Shown: one piece after another, positions 1 to 9,525 of the stretch
Numbering within the stretch: position 1 is the stretch's first letter
Layout of the letters: each line of letters starts with the position of its first letter
Source of the DNA: Paenibacillus marchantiae
GTDB lineage: Bacteria > Bacillota > Bacilli > Paenibacillales > Paenibacillaceae
Reading direction: 5' to 3'
DNA: 64,000 nt
NCBI RefSeq assembly: GCF_028771845.1
Contig: NZ_CP118270.1
Span: forward strand, 124,001 to 188,000
The notes under the pieces: generated by a model
What the model was told of the DNA's origin: nothing
The model's input: only the letters and a program-made list of their open reading frames with translations
The model's database searches: none
Program-made: the position numbers and the translations under genes

Positions 1-198
1 TTTGTATGTAAAAACAAGTTCCTCTGTGCGCTGGGACATCGCATTCAGCAACGTCTCGCGCAGATCCGTATTCGTGGATATGTCCGATGTTCCCGACGCC
101 GCGTACAGCTGATCCAGATCGACTGCATGTGGCAGTGCCACAGCAACAAGACAACCAGCCAATAGCAGGGTTATCACTCGTTTTCCGTGCTTGCCCAT
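1..198 (-). CDS. Secreted protein of unknown function, N-terminus only
   Basis: The gene runs off the left edge; 66 codons are visible. The ATG at 198 follows a good ribosome binding site (GAGAGGTGG). The first residues are basic (MGKHGKR), then a hydrophobic stretch (residues 8-23, VITLLLAGCLVAVALP), which looks like a Sec signal peptide; a Cys at 16 does not sit in a convincing lipobox. The mature part begins with an acidic, polar segment ending in MSQRTEELVFTYK. Secreted Paenibacillus proteins with transglutaminase-like domains can start this way, but no domain is visible here, so the function is open. Confidence 0.6.
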   Translation of the reverse strand, partial: MGKHGKRVITLLLAGCLVAVALPHAVDLDQLYAASGTSDISTNTDLRETLLNAMSQRTEELVFTYK

Positions 199-290
199 GA
201 AAGGATACCACCTCTCTTTGCAAAGTTCTCATGCCTCATTGTATCACAAAAGGGATTGACGGCAGGCTTCTAGTTTTGTCGAAAAGCATC

Positions 291-314
291 AAAAGAGACC
301 CTCCGTAGAAGGTC
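291..314 (-). terminator. Rho-independent terminator after the YcdB/SLH gene
   Basis: On the minus strand a 7-bp stem (297-303 with 308-314) closes a UACG tetraloop and is followed by TCTTTT. It lies about 80 bp past the stop of the SLH-domain gene and before the next gene's start at 198. Confidence 0.6.
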
Positions 315-396
315 CCCCTGTCTTCAGCAAAACACCCTAACCTACCCGTTATCCTCATCATATGACTCTTCCGGGCATTTATGCAACAAACTCCAA

Positions 397-2796
397 TCAA
401 TATAAACGATTGCCGCTCATAAAGGTATCCGTCTTGCCCTGAAGCTTGGCCAGACGTTCCAATACCTGAGCCGCCTCGGCAACCGTCACTTTGCGTGCAG
501 GCATGAATCGTCCTTCAATCGAAGGCAACAATCCCAGCTTGATGCTGAGGGAGACCGCTCCCTTGTTGTTGACTGCACTGGCATCTGCCAGGTTGGGAAG
601 ATCCGATGGCAATGTGTAGAATCCGGCCAGTTTCTCATAGCGCAAAATGCGCACGAGCAATACTGCCAACTCTTCACGAGTCATTTCCTCTTCTGGACTT
701 AGCTTCGTTTCAGAATCAGCACCCGCTAACCAGCGCTGATCGATCAATGTCCGCACAGCTTGGTAATAAGGGCTCTCCGGGGTAATGTCAGCATATAGCT
801 TCTCAGTCCCGTTTCCACTGTAATACATATCCATATTTGGGTTAACCGCTCTTGCCAGATAGGTAAACCAATCACCCTTCGTGATGACCCGGTCTGGGAA
901 TACACGTCCCTGCTCATCTGAAAGAATTACGGCATGTTGAGTCATATTCCGAAGCGCAGCCTCCGCCACATGACCCGAAATATCACTAGGTTCAACATTC
1001 GCTGTGACACTTCCAGTACCGTATAAAAACTTCCATTCCCCAGTGTTAGCATCAAGTACTTCATAACTGGCGGAAATCGAATTTCCATTTCGTGTAGGCT
1101 GGTAAACCAGGTTTACACCCGAGGGAACGACCTGACCTGTACTCATGGCATAACCACCGTAGCGGGAGTAAGCCAGTGTTAACTTGAATGCTTCCAGATA
1201 GGTTGCCTTTGCCTTTTCATAACTGATGGCTGGTTTGGTGTTTCTAGGTAATTGTTCAGGCGTTGCAGCAATTCTTGTATAAAATTCGTTGATGGCTCCA
1301 TCCTTCAGGACTTGTACTTGTACTGTATCATCCATAACCGCAATTCCGTTCATGTAGCGCTGGAACATAAATGTACGTGCACCTTCAAATTCAAGCACGC
1401 TGGACAACCGGAATTGTTCTGCTGCACTTGGAACCAATGCAATCACCTTATTGATTGCAAGTTTCTCGGCTTGTGTCCGGGTTACAGACTTAGTCTCATT
1501 CTCATCCGCTGGTTTCTCCTGCGCAGCACCCGGCTCCACCCGTTGATACAAGCTGTAACTATAAATCTGTCCAGTAAGCGCATCTACCTGTGCTGAAATA
1601 TCTCGCATGAACATGTAGGATACATTCGCATTTCGATTGCTCCAGCTCAGGCTCCATACTTGATTGTTAGGACTCGCATACTCACCTTTGCTTAACTGAC
1701 TATGCTCCAACTTGTAACCTTTCGGAATATCAAAGTTCTTTTTAATGATGTTCTCAGCCTGTTGTGCATTTAATTTCTGGCCGTTCGCTGCGACAAAAGG
1801 AGCTACACTTCCTTTTAAAGGTTTATTCTGCTGTAAAGAATCTTCATCACCAATAGCTTTTCCAGTCATCGCGTTAATCGGCTCCAGTGTATTAGCATCC
1901 AGCGGAACCATGCTGGAATTCTTCGGCATATAACCAAGATAATACTTTTGTCCTTTGAGCGAGGATAGACGATCATTCGAGATATAAGCGAGCTGTACAT
2001 CAAATTGCTCCTCAAATCGTTGACTGGCCTTCTCTTCCGATGCTGCCGACTTCGATGAAGGATATTCAGCTCCAGTTGTACTTCTTGAATAGCCTGTCAC
2101 CAGGCCACTTTCATCCACACTTATGTAGATCGTCTCTGCCTCAGACAACAAACCTTCATGCTTGAGTTGGTAACCATATCGATATTCCGTTCTGCCAAAC
2201 AAAGATTGCTGTGCAGTGAATTGATACACATCTCCAAGAGAAGCATACTCATTTTCTTTCAATCCGGGAATAGCTTTGAATAGTAATGCCTCTGCATACT
2301 TCTCAGCCTCGTCTTTGGTCAATTTGACATCAGAAGCAGTAGACTGCTTATCCAGTAATTCAGAAGGCAAATGTACGCTTAGCACTTCCCCCGTGCCCGC
2401 ATGTACCGTTGCGCTGAATCCCATCGTATGATTTCCTTCGACAATTTGAAAGCCAATCTCCCACGCCTTGTAATCCGGTGGTGGGTAAGAGTTCGGTGAA
2501 TCGAATCGTACAGATGAAATCGTCGCCTTTTTTAACAATGGAAATAATTTCAGTATATTCTCGCTGGCTTGCTTGGAGGAGATTTTGGCTCCTTCAGGCA
2601 CCTCGTTGTCTGTTAATCCAAGTGGTTGTTCCGTTTCCCCCGCTGCGGATTCTGTTACCTGTTCCGCTGTCGCTGCCGACGCGCTGCCTGCAAACCCTGG
2701 TGTCTGTGATGCCAGAAGCAAAGTTGCCATGGCTGCTGTAGCCGCTTTGGCTGTAAACATTTTGAATCGCACATTAAAATTCCAATCAAAACTCAA
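397..2796 (-). CDS. YcdB/YcdC-like repeat protein with C-terminal SLH domains
   Basis: This is a predicted exported, cell-wall-associated protein of 799 aa. The chosen start is the TTG at 2796, placed 8 nt after GGGAGAGG; an upstream ATG at 2838 lacks such a site. The N-terminus has a basic patch, then a hydrophobic Ala-rich signal peptide ending near GSASA. Residues of about 40-600 resemble YcdB/YcdC-type repeats related to PepSY modules: alternating segments such as LTKDEAEKYAEALL and VTRTQAEKLAINKV followed by beta-rich stretches about building up and testing a structure. From about residue 630 come two to three SLH-like repeats (FPDRVITKGDW, YADITPESPYYQAV, MTREELAVLLVRIL), which attach proteins to secondary cell wall polymers. 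The substrate or partner is unknown. It appears to be monocistronic, with a terminator downstream. Confidence 0.75.
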   Translation of the reverse strand: MSFDWNFNVRFKMFTAKAATAAMATLLLASQTPGFAGSASAATAEQVTESAAGETEQPLGLTDNEVPEGAKISSKQASENILKLFPLLKKATISSVRFDSPNSYPPPDYKAWEIGFQIVEGNHTMGFSATVHAGTGEVLSVHLPSELLDKQSTASDVKLTKDEAEKYAEALLFKAIPGLKENEYASLGDVYQFTAQQSLFGRTEYRYGYQLKHEGLLSEAETIYISVDESGLVTGYSRSTTGAEYPSSKSAASEEKASQRFEEQFDVQLAYISNDRLSSLKGQKYYLGYMPKNSSMVPLDANTLEPINAMTGKAIGDEDSLQQNKPLKGSVAPFVAANGQKLNAQQAENIIKKNFDIPKGYKLEHSQLSKGEYASPNNQVWSLSWSNRNANVSYMFMRDISAQVDALTGQIYSYSLYQRVEPGAAQEKPADENETKSVTRTQAEKLAINKVIALVPSAAEQFRLSSVLEFEGARTFMFQRYMNGIAVMDDTVQVQVLKDGAINEFYTRIAATPEQLPRNTKPAISYEKAKATYLEAFKLTLAYSRYGGYAMSTGQVVPSGVNLVYQPTRNGNSISASYEVLDANTGEWKFLYGTGSVTANVEPSDISGHVAEAALRNMTQHAVILSDEQGRVFPDRVITKGDWFTYLARAVNPNMDMYYSGNGTEKLYADITPESPYYQAVRTLIDQRWLAGADSETKLSPEEEMTREELAVLLVRILRYEKLAGFYTLPSDLPNLADASAVNNKGAVSLSIKLGLLPSIEGRFMPARKVTVAEAAQVLERLAKLQGKTDTFMSGNRLY

Positions 2797-2953
2797 ATCT
2801 GGACCTCTCCCTTCAATTTCATACAAGGTTGCATGCAAAATAACCTCGCATGAATATTGCCAGTCTATTCTATGATACCATAAGCTTCCTTTTTAATCGT
2901 CATTTTCCCAACAATTTTACAAATGTGAATTTCTGCATATTTTATAGAAACAG

Positions 2954-2981
2954 CAAAAAAACGCCAACCGGGTTGACGTTT
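2954..2981 (-). terminator. Terminator after the alpha/beta hydrolase gene
   Basis: A minus-strand hairpin (AACGTCAACC paired with GGTTGGCGTT, one G-T pair) is followed by seven T residues, directly downstream of the hydrolase stop at 3000. Confidence 0.85.
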
Positions 2982-2999
2982 CGATGATCAGCTTAAGCA

Positions 3000-3950
3000 T
3001 TAAGTGGGCTGAATTTCCTCCATATTGACGTTCGGTATAACAGATTCATTGGACTGAGCCTGCACCTGTACATGAGTTTTCAAAAATGGAATCACCGTAT
3101 TCCAGAACGCGGGATCTTCTTCTGAACAGCTATGGCCACCGCTATTGACCCATAGATGCTCCACGGGCGGATCCGCTTTGGACATAAAATATTCAAGTTC
3201 GCTTGGTGGAATAAAGTTATCACCTTTGGAATGCACCATAAGCATCGGCAGCTGCATGCCTTTGCGCCGTTCGTTCAGCAGCATAACTGGATCGCGCTGG
3301 CGATACGTTTTCAGAGATTCACCAAGCCGCCAGAACCAGATTCGCGGAATCAGCTGGGCCAGCGGAAACAGAGGCAGACGTCGCCGTCTCAGCTCGGAAC
3401 TTACGATAACCTCGAATTGGGATGGCATGGAGTCCGTGATCACCGCTGATACAGGAATGCCCTCCGTCACAGCGAGGATCGTGCCTAGCCCGCCCAAGGA
3501 GTGCCCAAGCACACCGATTGCAGCAGGATCAATTTCCGGCCGTGAGGACGTATATTGCAATGCTGATAGCAAATCGTCGCGGAACAGGTAAGCTGAAGCC
3601 GCCTTAACTGGATCACTGGCTCCATGGCTTCGAACATCGTACATAAAGAGCGCATAACCTGCTTCCCAAATGGGACGAGCATAACGGAGGACACGTGATC
3701 GGTTGGAGCCCCATCCATGTGCAATAATAACCAAAGGCCAAGGCTTCGGGATATGAGCTCCAGCCGGAATGAACCAGCCATGCACTCGCCCGCCTCCACT
3801 CTCAAAGGTTATATCCTCAAATGGCATGGGCGGTGTGAGCGTAATCGGAATCTTTTTGGGGGTCTGACTATTCACCGCTGCCTTCCATAAACCACCCGCA
3901 GTTACCGCGGCAACAGCAATCATCCCGCCAATCATCGTTTTAGCTTTCAC
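3000..3950 (-). CDS. Membrane-anchored alpha/beta hydrolase
   Basis: This is a serine hydrolase of the alpha/beta fold, about 316 aa. The GTG at 3950 is preferred because it sits 8 nt after GAGGAG; a GTG three codons upstream overlaps the ribosome binding site. A short hydrophobic N-terminus (MIGGMIAVAAVTAGGLW) suggests a signal anchor, so the enzyme probably works outside the membrane or at its surface. Catalytic residues are visible: the nucleophile Ser in GHSLGG (about residue 150), the Asp in HSKGDNFIP and the His in NSGGHSCSEE; HGWGSNRS supplies the oxyanion region. The natural substrate, an ester or peptide, cannot be told from the sequence. It is a single gene with its own terminator. 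Confidence 0.8.
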   Translation of the reverse strand: MKAKTMIGGMIAVAAVTAGGLWKAAVNSQTPKKIPITLTPPMPFEDITFESGGGRVHGWFIPAGAHIPKPWPLVIIAHGWGSNRSRVLRYARPIWEAGYALFMYDVRSHGASDPVKAASAYLFRDDLLSALQYTSSRPEIDPAAIGVLGHSLGGLGTILAVTEGIPVSAVITDSMPSQFEVIVSSELRRRRLPLFPLAQLIPRIWFWRLGESLKTYRQRDPVMLLNERRKGMQLPMLMVHSKGDNFIPPSELEYFMSKADPPVEHLWVNSGGHSCSEEDPAFWNTVIPFLKTHVQVQAQSNESVIPNVNMEEIQPT

Positions 3951-4107
3951 TGGTGTCACTCCTCTCCGTTTTCTGGCCTAACTCCATCATAAGACAGCAA
4001 GGTTAACAGGACGTTAATCCACATCACTTCTTATATTATCTAATGGTACAGAAGCTCTCCTTATATATACCCCGATGTGTCTGGTCCACTTCTGTTGGTT
4101 TCCTGGT

Positions 4108-4740
4108 TCAACCCTCGAGTTTCGCTATTTCCACAAATGCACGTGTGCAAGCGGCAATCTGCTCATCATTCCCTGCTGCAAGTGCTTCTCGTGGCAAAAG
4201 TGCACTTCCAAGCCCCACTGCCGCCGCACCCGCTGCATAATAATCTGCAATGTTATCCAGGGTGGCTCCTCCTGTTGCAAGCAGTGGAATATGATTCAGT
4301 GGAGCCTTAATTTCACGTAAATACGGAATACCCAGACTTGCCATTGGGAAAAGCTTCACCACTCTTGCTCCTGCTTCATAGGCAGCCACAATCTCCGTTG
4401 GCGTCATCGCACCGGGCCAGATCTCCACTCCATGTTCTACAGCATATTCAATAACAGACAGATCGACATTCGGAGACACGAGAAATTGAGCACCCGCTGC
4501 GACGGCTTCTTTGGCCATCTGCACATTGAGTACCGTGCCCGCCCCGATATAAGCCTTCCCCTCATGCCTTGCACGCCAGTCTGCAATAATATCGTGTGCC
4601 CCAGGTGTGTTCAGCGTCACTTCCATCAGTCGGATTCCACCATCAGTCATTCCCTGCCCTGCTGCCTGAGCAGATTCACGGCTAATACCACGAACAATAG
4701 CCACCAGTCTCGATTCCAATAATACTTCCGTCAGATTCAT
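4108..4740 (-). CDS. kdgA: 2-dehydro-3-deoxy-phosphogluconate (KDPG) aldolase
   Basis: A class I aldolase of the KDPG/KHG family that cleaves 2-keto-3-deoxy-6-phosphogluconate to pyruvate and glyceraldehyde 3-phosphate. The 210-aa length fits the family. The ATG at 4740 follows AAGGGGAAG with correct spacing; an upstream in-frame ATG has no such site. The Schiff-base Lys is in RVVKLFP (about residue 129) and the catalytic Glu in MEVTLNTPG; GAGTVL and TGGATLDN are phosphate-binding loops. It stands alone here, without kdgK. The kduI/kduD operon 17 kb away makes the upstream intermediate 2-keto-3-deoxygluconate, so the two loci may form one uronate pathway if a kinase lies elsewhere. 4-hydroxy-2-oxoglutarate aldolase activity is also possible. 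Confidence 0.88.
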   Translation of the reverse strand: MNLTEVLLESRLVAIVRGISRESAQAAGQGMTDGGIRLMEVTLNTPGAHDIIADWRARHEGKAYIGAGTVLNVQMAKEAVAAGAQFLVSPNVDLSVIEYAVEHGVEIWPGAMTPTEIVAAYEAGARVVKLFPMASLGIPYLREIKAPLNHIPLLATGGATLDNIADYYAAGAAAVGLGSALLPREALAAGNDEQIAACTRAFVEIAKLEG

Positions 4741-4912
4741 GCCAACTTCCCCTTGTTTCATAGATTCGGCAGCCGAAGACAAGTATTCGTTATCACCGCT
4801 TTTCCGTTAGTCACTATTGTAAAGCATATCGTCCCCTGGATGAAATCATTTGATCCAATTTCTTGTGAGAGTGTGTGCACCAATGTCTCCGTTATAAAGT
4901 TAAATAAGAACA

Positions 4913-4936
4913 CAAAAACCTCTCCATGGAGAAAGG
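4913..4936 (-). terminator. Terminator after the glycosyltransferase operon
   Basis: The minus-strand hairpin is built on the self-complementary core TCTCCATGGAGA (4921-4932) with flanking CC/GG pairs and is followed by TTTTTG. It lies 40 bp past the stop of the two-domain glycosyltransferase. Confidence 0.8.
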
Positions 4937-4974
4937 GATTATTCATCCACTTTATTCCATTAGAGAGGTTTGCT

Positions 4975-6942
4975 CTAAGCATTTTCCAGCACGTTATTAT
5001 CCTTCTCCAGATCCTTAAAATACTTATCATTATACAACATGCTGGGATGTGTCGGATGGTACATCAAAGCAATGTCATTGTGCTCTTTGGCTTTTGCCCG
5101 ATTGCCCATCCGGTCATAACACACACACAATTGTAGATGCGGCATCCATGTCCATGCAGCTTCATTCAATACTACCATTGGATCGGTCGGGCGTACGGCG
5201 CGGGTCGCCTGTTCATACCAGTATAAGGCTTTGCGGTAATCGGCACGGTCGGCAAAATATCCACCCAATCGGCAGCAGATCTCTGCCCTCGGCAAATCAA
5301 AGGCAAAGGATCTCAACAATGCCGAGACTTCCTTTTCCGAACGTTCAAGTGATACCTCGCAATCAGCTATTTTCTGGCATGCTGCGATCTGATCCTCCAC
5401 CCATCCCAGCCCGGTGTCCAGAAATTTTCCATAGTACTGTACTGCATCTTCAAGATGCCCGTGGTCTTTCAATTCATTGCCAAAATAATATAAATCACGC
5501 GGAGAGAACTCCTCCCCTGCCTGTTCGCGTTTGCGATAAATCTTTAGATTGCGATCCGTGTATTCCTTATCTTTCTTATGCGTGACTGCCACGTCGCTAT
5601 GCAGCAGATGACCGGCCACTTCCAAATATTCATGCACGGCACCAATCCAGCGATAATTCCGATCCCTGCGCACCAGTCGGTTCCGCCTCAGACTATATGC
5701 CACCTTCCCCTCCGCCGTAAAGGACAGATGATAATCCATCGTCACACTATCCACAGCAGGGTCCAGGGAGCGCTTCAGATCAATGAGCTTCACCCGGTCA
5801 TCCGGTTCAAACACATCATCTGCATCCAGCCATAATATATATTCACTTGTTGCTTGTTCAAAGGCAAAGTTCCTTGCTGCCGCAAAATCATCCACCCATT
5901 CAAAATCAATGATGCGTTCCGTATAACGAGCTGCGATCTGACGCGTCTGGTCCGTCGAACCCGTATCTACAATTACAATCTCGTCAGCGATCCCATTAAC
6001 AGAGTCCAGACATCTGGAGAGGGAAGCCTCTTCATTTTTCACAATCATACACAGCGAAATACTGATCGATTCCTCTCCGCGTATGGCTCTGCGATTAAAA
6101 GCAGCTACTCCGGGCAATTCCGATAGTCGGTAGATGTGATAGGCCGGAAAATGTGTATCTACGTATAAACGGAACCCCAGTGCCTGAGCACGGATGCAAA
6201 AATGGCGATCTTCTCCCCAGAAAGATACATTCGGAATCTGGTCATAGGAAACTCCGGACTCCAATACGTTCCTGCGAATAAGGGTACACGCCCCAAGTCC
6301 ACCCACTTCATAACAACCCGGGGTACGCAATTGCCTCAGGAATGCATCCGTCTGTGTACCTTCGTCCTCTGCTTCCTCCCCTGTATTGCGTTTGCCTCCC
6401 TTGCGAAACAGGGCGTACTCATCCTGCAACCAGACTTGTGGCATTTCCCTTGTGCCCGGCTGCCATCGAGTCCAGAAGATATTGGAGATGATCTCCTTCC
6501 TGTTCGATACGAGCTGTTCCAATGTCCGTGGATGCAGGACGAGATCGGAATCAATCAAGAACACGGCATCGTACTTCTGGTCACGGGCATATGCCAAAAT
6601 ACGATTTTTCAGTCCGGCTACCCGCCAGATCTGTTCGTCACGCCAATAGTGCCCACCCTCGTCCTTGTTGTAAATTCCTTTTCCCTGATTGGCATCTGTT
6701 TCATCTACATTCGCATCCAAAAGGTTGCCTTCATGCCGAAGTACAAACTCCTGGAGCATATTGGATGCCGCTTCTTCTTCGTTGTCGTCCACAAACAGAT
6801 AGTCTGTCGTTACCGTCGTTCTCTCAAGCGATTCCAAGGACTGGAGAAATTCACGGAGTACCGCAGCCGTCTGCCGAACAGGGCTTGCGATAAGAATCTT
6901 TTCCTTTGGCTCTTCTTTACCTTTTTCTTTTTCCTTCTTCAA
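4975..6942 (-). CDS. Two-domain family 2 glycosyltransferase with helical C-terminus
   Basis: A large cytoplasmic protein of 655 aa that transfers sugars to an unknown acceptor. The TTG at 6942 is chosen because GGAGG lies 9 nt upstream; the frame stays open further upstream but would overlap the preceding gene heavily. Residues of about 15-280 form one GT-A-like domain, with a DSD-type metal-binding motif in FLIDSDLVLH and an acidic motif in FWGEDRHF. Residues of about 290-500 are a second GT2 domain (LCMIVKNEEASL, VIVDTGSTDQT, LWLDADDV). The last 150 residues are helical with TPR-like periodicity. The N-terminus is very Lys/Glu-rich. It lies 19 bp after another GT2 gene, so the pair probably acts on the same glycan or glycoprotein. 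Confidence 0.8.
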   Translation of the reverse strand: MKKEKEKGKEEPKEKILIASPVRQTAAVLREFLQSLESLERTTVTTDYLFVDDNEEEAASNMLQEFVLRHEGNLLDANVDETDANQGKGIYNKDEGGHYWRDEQIWRVAGLKNRILAYARDQKYDAVFLIDSDLVLHPRTLEQLVSNRKEIISNIFWTRWQPGTREMPQVWLQDEYALFRKGGKRNTGEEAEDEGTQTDAFLRQLRTPGCYEVGGLGACTLIRRNVLESGVSYDQIPNVSFWGEDRHFCIRAQALGFRLYVDTHFPAYHIYRLSELPGVAAFNRRAIRGEESISISLCMIVKNEEASLSRCLDSVNGIADEIVIVDTGSTDQTRQIAARYTERIIDFEWVDDFAAARNFAFEQATSEYILWLDADDVFEPDDRVKLIDLKRSLDPAVDSVTMDYHLSFTAEGKVAYSLRRNRLVRRDRNYRWIGAVHEYLEVAGHLLHSDVAVTHKKDKEYTDRNLKIYRKREQAGEEFSPRDLYYFGNELKDHGHLEDAVQYYGKFLDTGLGWVEDQIAACQKIADCEVSLERSEKEVSALLRSFAFDLPRAEICCRLGGYFADRADYRKALYWYEQATRAVRPTDPMVVLNEAAWTWMPHLQLCVCYDRMGNRAKAKEHNDIALMYHPTHPSMLYNDKYFKDLEKDNNVLENA

Positions 6943-6961
6943 CTCTATTGTCCTCCTTCCC

Positions 6962-7678
6962 TTATTCCGACCATTCCAGAAGTATTGGATCTGCATCCAA
7001 AATGGATTCGTACTGTTCCTTCCAGCCATATCTCGCATCCGGGTCCAGTGCTTGATAACGCTCGTATTTACGAATCCGGTCCTCTGCACGCGCCCAACCA
7101 TAGTGCTTCACTCGAGGGGAGTGACATCCATAGGCAAAATGCTGAATCGTTAGCGGAAAACGGCCGCAGTGCTGCGGGGTTTCCTTCCATTCATAGCTCC
7201 ATTCCGGTCGGTATCGGACCAGAAATGGCCGATAATACGCATGAGCCTGCCAGTATTGGTCTTCCCGGTAATGTGTATCGCTCCACATATCAAACAACCT
7301 GAAATAAATGGCATCCTCCGTTCCACCCAGCAGTTGATTCCGTACAATACCAAAATCCGTTGTCAGAATTTCATCCGCGTCCAGGTTCAAGATCCATTCC
7401 GGTCCTGTAGCCACTGTTGTCTCCCACTGCTGCTTGCGTAAACTCACCTCATCTGCAAATAGGGAGACCGGATTCACAATCAACGTAAGCGGGATTCCCT
7501 CCAGCATTTCCTGGCATAAAGCAACGGTATGGTCTGTACTTCCGTCGTCAATGATCACCGCACGATCAATCCACGGCCGGTGAGTCTCCAACGCCTGTCT
7601 GAGATACCTGTGCTCCTCATTGCGAACAATCATGGACAAGGTGACATGCGGCCTCGTGGTTGCTTCACGATCTTCCAA
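6962..7678 (-). CDS. Family 2 glycosyltransferase
   Basis: A GT2-type enzyme of 238 aa with the usual N-terminal fold: LSMIVRNEEHRYL for nucleotide binding, VIIDDGSTDHT, and LNLDADEIL carrying the metal-binding DxD. The start is a TTG at 7678 behind GGAGGTGG. The C-terminal third ends YGWKEQYESILDADPILLEW and has no membrane segment. The following two-domain glycosyltransferase starts 19 bp downstream and shares the terminator near 4925, so they form an operon. The sequence resembles enzymes annotated as glycosyltransferases acting on surface glycans or spore components, but donor and acceptor are unknown. Confidence 0.82.
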   Translation of the reverse strand: MEDREATTRPHVTLSMIVRNEEHRYLRQALETHRPWIDRAVIIDDGSTDHTVALCQEMLEGIPLTLIVNPVSLFADEVSLRKQQWETTVATGPEWILNLDADEILTTDFGIVRNQLLGGTEDAIYFRLFDMWSDTHYREDQYWQAHAYYRPFLVRYRPEWSYEWKETPQHCGRFPLTIQHFAYGCHSPRVKHYGWARAEDRIRKYERYQALDPDARYGWKEQYESILDADPILLEWSE

Positions 7679-7869
7679 CTCCCCACCTCCAGGCTGAGTC
7701 TGTCACGCGTAATAATTGATGTGATATGAATGATTAATTGGCTGAACCTCTATTAACCTCAATATCTAATCTATGCACGTCTGGAACAGGGTTATGTCTG
7801 GCAGGGAAACCTTTCATGACGTTTAGGAATCTTGAAATATGATATGCCCTTCTTTCATGAACAACGACA

Positions 7870-7897
7870 AAAAAGGCACCCGCTTTCGCAGGTACCT
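7870..7897 (-). terminator. Terminator after xylB
   Basis: A nine-pair stem (7876-7884 with 7889-7897) closed by a GAAA tetraloop on the minus strand is followed by six T residues. It ends the xylB transcript. The remaining sequence from 7679 to 7869 must hold the promoter of the glycosyltransferase pair, but I could not fix it. Confidence 0.88.
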
Positions 7898-7970
7898 CCT
7901 TAATGGAATATTTCATTGGTTTAATAGTTAATGACCTATTGAGATCTCAATATAGAAGTGATCACAATAA

Positions 7971-9464
7971 TCAACGATATGCTGCCAGACGGTCATTCAA
8001 GCTGCGTGTTTGTCCGTAGACATCCTGATACAGTGCAAATAACCCGTCATACACCTTAACCGTTTCTGGGTTAGGCACATAGGATTTGGCAGGACGAATG
8101 AATGCTGCTGCACATTCCTGCAAGGATGGGAACCAGCCACAGCCATAAGCCGCCAGCATTGCCGCGCCCATTGCTGGGCCCTGTTCACTTTCCAATTTCA
8201 CAATGGTTGCATTGAAGACATCGGCCTGCATTTGCAGCCAGGCTTCATTTTTGGCGCCGCCACCAATGGAAATAACTTCATTCACTGTTTTGCCAGCGTT
8301 ACGCAGAATATCAATGGACTCACGCAGTGAGAACGTAATGCCCTCCATCACAGCACGTCCAAAATGCTCCAGCTTATGTCCGGCATCCATGCCGATAAAG
8401 CTGCCACGAATGTTTGCATCCGGGTGCGGTGTACGCTCGCCGACGATATAAGGGGTGAACAGCAACCCGTTGCTTCCCGCTGGAATCGCATCAATGCCCT
8501 GCAAGAGCACATCAAATGATTTGTCTGCTGCAAACGTATCCTTGAACCAGGACAGGCTGTATCCTGCCGCAAGGGTTACTCCCATAATATAGAAGGCATC
8601 TTTCTCGCCATGGTTAAAAAAGTGCACTTTGCCTTCGAAATCGAGATCTTTACGCTCTTCATAGGAAAGCACTACCCCGGACGTTCCGATGCTGCACATC
8701 GTCTGTCCTTCACTCAGAATGCCTGCGCCGATGGCTCCGCAAGCATTATCCGCACCGCCTGCATAGACTTTCGTTGCGGCTGCAAGTCCAGTTTGATCCG
8801 CAATCTCAGGCAGCAATGTGCCCACTTCTTCAAATGACTCCACAAGTCGTGGGCACAAGGAGAGCGACAGCTCAAAAGCTTCTGCAATTTCCTTGCTCCA
8901 CTGCTTGCCTGCAACATCCAGCAGCAATGTGCCTGCTGCATCCGAATAATCCATGGCATAATCACCTGTCAGGCGATACCGCACATAGTCCTTCGGCAAC
9001 AGGAACAGAGCTGACTGTTGCAGCAATTCTGGCTCGTTCTCCTGTACCCACAGGATTTTGGGCAGGGTAAAACCTTCGAGCGCACGGTTGCGGGCAATAC
9101 TTAACAATTTCACGTCCAGCACCTTCTCAATGCGGCGGCATTGCGCCGTTGTCCGTGTATCGTTCCACAGAATTGCATTGCGCAGCGGTTTACCTTCGGC
9201 ATCCACCAGCACCAATCCATGCATCTGTCCGGAGAAGCTCAGTCCTTCGATTTCCGAAGGATGTACGCCTGACACCTCCAGCAATTTGCGCAGCGATACA
9301 ATCGTTTGCTCTACCCAATCTTCCGGGTTCTGCTCACTGTACCCAGCTTTGGGCTGGTACAGCGGATAAGCCTCGGAAGCTTCGAACGCCACTTTCCCTT
9401 CACGGTTAACCAGCACCGTTTTAACTGCACTTGTTCCCAGATCGACACCAATTACGTAACTCAT
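7971..9464 (-). CDS. xylB: Xylulokinase
   Basis: Phosphorylates D-xylulose to xylulose 5-phosphate in the cytoplasm, feeding the pentose phosphate pathway. The 497-aa protein has the FGGY kinase layout: N-terminal phosphate motif VIGVDLGTSAVKT, the substrate-binding SFSGQMHGLV, the catalytic Asp in YAGGADNACGAIG, an adenosine-binding region SIGGGAKNEAW, and GPAMGAAMLAAYG near the end. The ATG follows GAGAGGAG. It lies downstream of xylA on the same strand, but 525 bp separate them and a terminator follows xylA, so it may get less transcript or have its own promoter. The xylose context and the sequence make a different sugar unlikely. Confidence 0.93.
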   Translation of the reverse strand: MSYVIGVDLGTSAVKTVLVNREGKVAFEASEAYPLYQPKAGYSEQNPEDWVEQTIVSLRKLLEVSGVHPSEIEGLSFSGQMHGLVLVDAEGKPLRNAILWNDTRTTAQCRRIEKVLDVKLLSIARNRALEGFTLPKILWVQENEPELLQQSALFLLPKDYVRYRLTGDYAMDYSDAAGTLLLDVAGKQWSKEIAEAFELSLSLCPRLVESFEEVGTLLPEIADQTGLAAATKVYAGGADNACGAIGAGILSEGQTMCSIGTSGVVLSYEERKDLDFEGKVHFFNHGEKDAFYIMGVTLAAGYSLSWFKDTFAADKSFDVLLQGIDAIPAGSNGLLFTPYIVGERTPHPDANIRGSFIGMDAGHKLEHFGRAVMEGITFSLRESIDILRNAGKTVNEVISIGGGAKNEAWLQMQADVFNATIVKLESEQGPAMGAAMLAAYGCGWFPSLQECAAAFIRPAKSYVPNPETVKVYDGLFALYQDVYGQTRSLNDRLAAYR

Positions 9465-9525
9465 GGGTTAACTCCTCTCGTTTATCTCAGGTTATATCCA
9501 CGAAGAATCCAAGTTTACATGAGAG

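Noticed and set aside
7734..7916. 60-codon frame downstream of xylB
   Set aside because: It runs over the xylB terminator hairpin and has no usable start signal.
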